From assembly GCA_027924585.1 (NCBI GenBank), contig BSBM01000994.1:6703001-6767000 (forward strand): 64,000 bases of DNA. Reading direction: 5' to 3'. The notes under the pieces were generated by a model that was not told the origin of the DNA, ran no database searches, and saw nothing but the letters and a program-made list of their open reading frames with translations. The position numbers and the translations under genes were made by a program. Shown piece by piece: positions 58,370 to 64,000 of this stretch. The stretch is from Larix kaempferi (lineage: Eukaryota > Streptophyta > Pinopsida > Pinales > Pinaceae). The stretch's first letter is position 1. Each line of letters begins with the position of its first letter.

Positions 58370-59126
58370 CCATTCTAGGCTCGGTCTAATCCAAAGTCCA
58401 CGCAGGTTCTAGGCTATTGAACTCTTATATAAACAAATCTCTGAGATGGGGTTAATTATTATTTTCGCTGCAACTTTATATACAGGACCATGACTGATTT
58501 ATATATATATATTTTTTATAAACATAATGAACATATTTTGCATAAAATTTAACACTAAGCCGTGTAGCTCAGAAATTTAACCTTAAACATGAGATTTATT
58601 ATAATATTGTCTAAACAGAACAATAAACCAAAATTACACATACTATTGAGTCCATACCAATACTCCTTACAAAACATCATATAATTTAAACTGCACTGAC
58701 CTGACCCAAACACTAGTACTTTTGATCTTTCCAGTCACAAAACATCTAACAGACCAAAATAATAGAGGTTATCTGAATGGAGTTATAGTTATATCAACAA
58801 GGGAGACATAGTTGTCCATATGATGAATTTCAATTGAACAATTTTTTAGATGTTCCTTATTAAGCTCGGTGGCATGGCATTGTTAGACCTCACTTTCTTT
58901 AAGTGTATGCAAGGAAATATGTAATGTATTACTCATATATCTAGTAATATTTTATTTAGCAATTTTTTTAATGAAACGTTGAGTTAATTTATTATTGTCA
59001 ATTGAAGTGTAATTTTTTAATTAAATCCCTTCATGCTAGAAGGGTGGTATGAATATATAACCTTCAACCTAAAATTAAGTTCATCCCTTCAAATTTGATC
59101 GTTGATACCTATTCCAAAAATTTATA
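58370..59126. other. AT-rich, no supported gene
   Basis: Nothing recognised up to the sharp start of palindrome block 2. Confidence 0.4.
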
Positions 59127-60800
59127 TAACTTAAATCCATATGTTTATATTGAAATGGTACCATTAATATCCTTAATATTTTTGTATACAATATTTAGAC
59201 TAATTTTAAAAATCAAATATGCAACATGTCACAATCTAAGGGTTCCACGTGTCACCCTGGGAAACTAGATATCGGCATTTTAACAACAAAATTTATAGAA
59301 ATTTTGCTTCAAAGAGTTTGCTGGCAAGTCAAAACTTTGTCAGAGAAAGAGAGGTCACTCTCTTTCCTCAGGTTGTTCTATTTTGGGGTGTTGGAAGTAG
59401 ATGCTGAGGAGAAAGAGCGTCTGCTCTTTCCTCCAGGGATGTTTTTTAGGAGTGGGGAAAGTAGGTATCGACACTCTAAACAAAAATTTCATAGGAACAT
59501 TGCTTCACACAGTTTGCTGGAAAGTGGACTTATTCTCAGAGAAAGAGTGGCCGCTCTTTCTTAAAGTTGTTCTATTTTTACAATTCCCTCATAAATGAAG
59601 GGGTGGCCGTTGCTTCCTCTGCCCAATATTATTTTCATAATATTTCTAGATGGCAAGAAGGGTCATTCGATCCTTCTTGTGTTCACCATTCTTGATATAG
59701 GTGAATTGTTGGATATTGGTGTTCACAATTATCTACTAAATGAAGGGGTGACCGATCCTTCTTATTGCAAGCCAGGATAAATATTGTGTATATATTATAA
59801 CTTAGCCAATGTCTCAATCCCTACTATTTACTGTGGAATTCAGAAGTCGGGAATTGTGGTGCCAACCTTCGTAGATTAAATAGTTGTACATTTCTCTCTT
59901 AAATGAAGGGCCGGACAACCCTTCTTGTGCTCAATATTTTTCCAGTGTTCACCATTCTGTATATACATGAATTGATGGTTAGCCTTCGTAGGTTGAATAT
60001 TTGTACAATTCCCTCATAAATGAAGGGGCAGTCGACCCTTCTTCTACGTAGTATTATTTTCAGAATAGTTATAGACTAGAAGAAGGGTCGGTTGATCCTT
60101 CTTGTGTTTGCCATTCTGGATATAGGGGATTGTTGGATATAGGTGTTCACAATTATCTACTAAATGAAGGGGCGACAGATCCTTCTTGTGGGAAAAAGGA
60201 AGTCGAGACAAACATTTTTTATATGTTATAACTTAGCTTATGTCTGGATCCCTAATTTTTACAGAGGAAGTTGGATGTCAGGAATTGTCAGCCTATCCTT
60301 CGCAGATTAAATATTTTTACATTTCTCTCGTAAATGAAGGGTCAACCGACCCTTCTCGTGCTCAGTATTCTTCTAGTGTTCACCATTTTGGATATACATC
60401 AATTTACAGCCTATCCTTTGTAGGTTGAATATTTTTAGAATTCCCTCATAAATGAAGGGGCGACCGACCCTTCTTCTTCCTAGTATTCTTTTCATAATAG
60501 TTCTAGACTACAATAAGGGTCGGTCGATCCTTCTTGTGTTCGCCATTCTGGATATAGGGAATTTCTGGATATAGGAATTCCTAATCATCTATTAAACAAA
60601 GGGGCAGTTGATCCTTCTTGTTGGAAAACGGAATTCGGGACAAACATTTTTTATATGTTATAACTTAGCTGATATCCAGATCCCTACTATTTATGGCGGA
60701 AGTCGAAAGTCAGGAATTTTCGGCCTATACTTTGTAGATTAAATATTTTTACATTTCTCTCATAAATGAAGGGTCAGTCGACCCTTCTTATTAACTTATT
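59127..60800 (+). repeat. Palindrome-array block 2
   Basis: Same start as block 1 (TAACTTAAATCCATATG). The head holds three strong dyads: GAAAGAGAG/CTCTCTTTC (59345-59366), GAAAGAGC/GCTCTTTC (59411-59430) and GAAAGAGTGG/CCGCTCTTTC (59541-59560). Then come about 12 GAAGGG..CCTTC palindromes, starting near 59598, 59654, 59742, 59904, 60022, 60080, 60165, 60335, 60454, 60511, 60597 and 60768. Matching ones lie 423-433 bp apart (59904, 60335, 60768), giving the higher-order unit. The block ends 200 bp before the TNP1-like ORF, in the same orientation. Confidence 0.88.
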
Positions 60801-61003
60801 TGATAATATATACTAGTGGAAAAAAATATTCTTTGTTTAAATTAAATATTATTTTTAATGTGCTCCTGTTATTTTATATTTCATAAATTGCTTCTGAAAT
60901 GGATTTTGGTTCTCAAGAATGTGTCCTGTTATTTTATATTTAAGAAATTTCTTCCAAAATGGAGTTTGGTTCTCAATAATGTGTCGACCTCCTTCTGAAT
61001 GGA

Positions 61004-61816
61004 TTGAAAGTTGCTAAAGGAATCTCTTTTCCTGAAAGAAAAATATTGCACAATATCAGAATTCATGATGGATGTATCTTTGTAAACGTTACCAAGAATT
61101 TGAATGCAAGTCTTCAATTTCCCTATCCATCAGAAGGTGCAGATACATTGTCAGAGGAAGTTGATGGTTATATTCAATGGCTTGCATATGATATCATTAA
61201 CCACATTGGATCTACTCTTCACGAGAATGAGGTGAATGATATACCAGATTCTACTACGACGAGTGTAGAACATATAATAACAACTGATAATAAATCTTCT
61301 TTTATTATGAGAAAAGTTAAGTTGTTACATAAGTGTTCAGAATGCAAGGATTGCATTTCCATAGGTTTTGTAACAAATGTGAGTGGGACTGATTTTGTTG
61401 GGGGAAGATTTTTGGGTGACTTATCCTTTGGTATTCTGGTGGATGAAGTGGTTTTTTCTTGTATGGCATGTTGTCCAGAGTTAAGCAGTGGAGGTTTTGA
61501 TGTATGGCCGATTAAAAGAATCATAGATTTTAATACAAAAACATTGCTTTCTGTTGAAAGCAATTTCAACAATAATCAATCTGAAACTACTTTGAAAGTA
61601 TTAAGAGAAAATCACAATATCAAGTTTGTGGGAGAGAAAGTTAATTTGATACATCAATGTTCTTTAAAGCCACATTATGTTTCTCAAGGAATAGTTTCAA
61701 TTGTTTTTGAAGGAGACATTGTACAATTCAAACAACTAGATGTTGGTGAGTTTGGTATTTTAGTTCACAAAGTCTTCTGCAAGAGGATTATGGTGTATTT
61801 GAAGGCTCTCTTGTAA
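61004..61816 (+). pseudogene. TNP1-like (En/Spm-type) transposon protein
   Basis: A 270-codon open frame; the first codon is TTG and a stop lies just upstream, so the true N-terminus was lost or frameshifted near 61000 (SEWIE is readable in another frame). Three related segments: residues about 16-68 (GCIFVNVTKN, LQFPYPSEG, GYIQWLAYDI), 101-177 (KVKLLHKCSE, SIGFVTNVSG, FVGGRFLG, VWPIKRI) and 210-260 (VNLIHQCSL, VSQGIVSIVFEGD, FGILVHKVF). This V..G.V....VGG..LG pattern is that of the Tnp1/En/Spm-like domain as I recall it. It is directly followed by the DDE-type gene on the same strand, so a two-part transposon protein or split gene is likely. Confidence 0.5.
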
Positions 61817-61833
61817 TATGACATGCAAACAAT

Positions 61834-63957
61834 TTGTTTGACCTCAATGATGTTCCTTTGGATGTTATACTAAAAAAGAACACAGACGAAGACATGGTCA
61901 ACATTTGGAATATTTTTGAAGAATGTCCTTTACAGATGGTCCTTCCAGGTGCTCCCCATTGTGATTATATAGATCTTAAAGGTAATGGAACAAGGCCATA
62001 CAATTCTGTGAAGCAGAAAGCTGGAACTAAAATTTATTAAAGAAATTCAAGCTCGGTACCTTACAATATTGGAATTGATCATGGTGAATTCTTTTAAAAA
62101 ATTGCCACTGAACATTGTTGCTCAAATCTTTGTATATCAAAATTTTACTTCAATCGATAGTTGAATGTGTGAATAAATTTCATAGTAGGAATGGGAATTC
62201 AAGAAGATAGTATGTTATAAATTCTATGGGATCAAATGCTCCTATGGCCAAACAACGAGATGACAGGAAAAGAAGCATGTTTACAATGAGATTAGACACA
62301 ATAGACAGCTGTCAAAATGCATGGTATAAATGCCATGGGATAAAAAGGATCGCTTTCTACAATTATAAAAGCATGTTCTTGAATGGTTATGTGATAGTTA
62401 TGCATGGTAACACTGGCTTGGAAAAATCTAGGGAGAACACTATTGCATTGGTAGCTACTATTAATAAAATTGTAGAAGTGAATTCAGAAAAAACTCCACA
62501 TCTTACACGATTAATCACTGAAGATGGAACAAGGACAACCTTGAAATTATTGCCATCTAATATGTCCCATGGTTTGCTGCGAAAAATGGAAAATGAAGAA
62601 ATCGAAAGTATTAGTTTTCCTCCAGTATCACAATACTCCTTTAGCAAGGTGATGAGAGAAGATTTTCGAGATGTTAAAATTGCTAAATCAAACTCCTTTG
62701 CAAGGTGTAATGAGTGCATTAAAATACATGATAGGCTTAAGGGGACCACTGATCCAATTGAGTTGGAAAGGTTGCGAGGAGATAAAGAAGCTCATAATAA
62801 ATATATCACAATTTGTCTCCAAGTATATTATTCTCACATATTAGCTTCACAAAAACAATCCAAATACTTTTCTGAGTATTGTTCATGACAAAATGGGTAG
62901 GTCAAAGACTTCCATTCCAAGGATGGGTAAGAAGGAAAAATATTTTAGTAATGTTATGAATCTTCCCATATCATTGACTGGAATGTTGACTCATGGGATC
63001 AAGAATGGGGGTTTTTCCCATTTCAACCTCTCATTTTTAGAGATGGGATCAAATTTCACTGTGATATCCTTGGCTAAATGTTTGAAGAGTCTTGAAGAAC
63101 TAGTGGTTGATAAATATGGTGATTTTCTCTAGAAAGGCGGAACATCTAAGCACCAATTGCATGATGCTCTATTGCAATTAGAGTCATATGAAAAGTGTGT
63201 GATATAGAGACAAGATGTAATGCAACATGATATATTGTGTGTCGATGGTACTAATCAATGCATGCCAAATAGAAAACTAGCACCCATATTGTTGTTGAAA
63301 ATGAATAATTGTTTAGGCGATGACAAAAACCACTTTGTATTTGCATTTTTATCTCTTTTAACAACAAGGAGAGTGTTCGAGATAGTTGAGGTTGGATTCC
63401 TCCCGGTTGGACACACCCATGAAGACATAGATGGAACTTATGGAAGGTTATCAGTAAAGCTAATGCATAAGGATATATTTTCACTCTTGGAAATTATGGA
63501 TACGTATAGGACATGTGGAGAGAAAATTTTCTATGTCCCTTATCTAATTGATGAAATTTACAATTTTAAGAGTTTTTTGAAACACTACTTTTTGGATGGA
63601 AATGCCAAAATCATCAGGATAAAAAATGCTAGTTTTTCAAATTTCAGCTCATAGATAATATTCCAGTCATGCAATGGAGGGCATCACTTCGGGATGAATC
63701 TTAGTCATCTTCTATTAATCTGTGGTGGTCATTTCCAGATTGTAGTGCAAACTTTTCGGTGGGGCATCCTAGGTTATTAAATATGCAATCAAAAATACCT
63801 TCAGACATTGACGAAATAAAAAAAAAAGGAATAGAAACATATATTTCATTATGGAATCGAGGGATTGAGAAGGGAGGTGAACAATTTTGGCGTCCCAAGT
63901 TAAATTATTGGGAGGTTGTATATAAATATTTGGACAGTCCCTTCGAGAGTGTTGATT
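61834..63957 (+). pseudogene. DUF7869-family transposase-like protein, broken
   Basis: Plus strand, several frames. In order: a Cys-containing zinc-type segment (CCSNLCISKF, near 62115); CQNAWYKCHGIKRIAFYNYK (62308-62370); HGNTG (62404); CNECIKIHDRLKGTTDPIEL (62704-62770); IVHDKMGRSK with the first acidic residue (62878-62905); LTGMLTHGIKNGG; LKMNNCLGDDKNHF, where relatives have Asp-Asn-Cys and this copy has Asn-Asn-Cys (63296-63337); and VGHTHEDIDGTYGRLS (63406-63450). Then VMQWRASLRDE and a tail to 63957. Breaks: stops at 63130 and 63205, frameshifts near 62200, 62865 and 63640. The architecture is an RNase H-like DDE enzyme, presumably a DNA transposase. Confidence 0.68.
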
Positions 63958-64000
63958 AGTCAACAACTAAATTTTGGCCATCGACAAGCCACGATATTCA

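Noticed and set aside
50327-60428. Repeated protein-like text (NEGVTDPS and similar) read from the palindrome arrays as a repeat protein.
   Set aside because: The frame changes from unit to unit and stops recur; the similarity simply reflects the DNA repeat.
49974-60800. Palindrome blocks 1 and 2 as the two LTRs of one retrotransposon.
   Set aside because: They are direct copies with a common start, but their right ends and unit numbers differ, and I see no primer-binding site, polypurine tract or pol genes between them.

Overview
This is plant nuclear DNA: old, degenerate and repeat-rich, with no bacterial, organellar or CRISPR features. Many LTR retrotransposons are nested inside one another, their genes are full of stop codons, and the one recognisable host-gene relative has a plant-specific domain and ordinary spliceosomal introns. 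The gag types resemble what I recall from gymnosperms such as yew and other conifers, so a large-genome gymnosperm is my guess; that is recall, not proof.

Layout. 1-18008 is a three-level nest. A plus-strand chromovirus (A, 1-7429, left LTR cut by the window edge) sits in the gag of a minus-strand Tat-like Ty3 element (B1, 7430-12394). B1 in turn sits in the reverse transcriptase of another minus-strand Ty3 element (B2, 12395-18008). 18009-18449 is flanking DNA. 18450-40178 is a second nest: a minus-strand chromovirus (D) with a perfect 5-bp target duplication, split by a Tat-like element (E, 19471 to about 37541), itself split by a Ty1/copia element (F, 30241-36254). A deletion appears to have removed most of D pol and the outer part of one E LTR.

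40184-49973 is low-copy-looking and AT-rich. It holds a broken MYB-CC (PHR1-like) transcription-factor gene fragment whose exon boundaries are still visible (42217 to about 42800), a tRNA-derived SINE candidate, an RNase H fragment, minisatellites and one unknown acidic ORF.

49974-63960 is the most unusual part. Two direct-oriented blocks (49974-52140 and 59127-60800) start with the same sequence. Each is built of short palindromes (type GAAGGGTCG..CGACCCTTC) spaced roughly 60-170 bp apart and organised in a higher-order unit of about 432 bp. Just downstream of the second block lie a gene with TNP1-like repeats (61004-61816) and a decayed gene of the DUF7869, DDE-transposase-like family (61834-63957). 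I infer that the arrays are the subterminal, transposase-binding region of a DNA transposon whose second copy is block 1. Between the blocks are SINE candidates, an RNase H/coiled-coil remnant, small tandem repeats and the 3' LTR of another copia-like element.

Almost nothing here looks like an intact functional gene. The value of the window is the order of insertions, unusual domain arrangements in the Ty3 elements (zinc knuckles and a capsid-like domain between protease and RT), and the palindrome-array/transposase pair.
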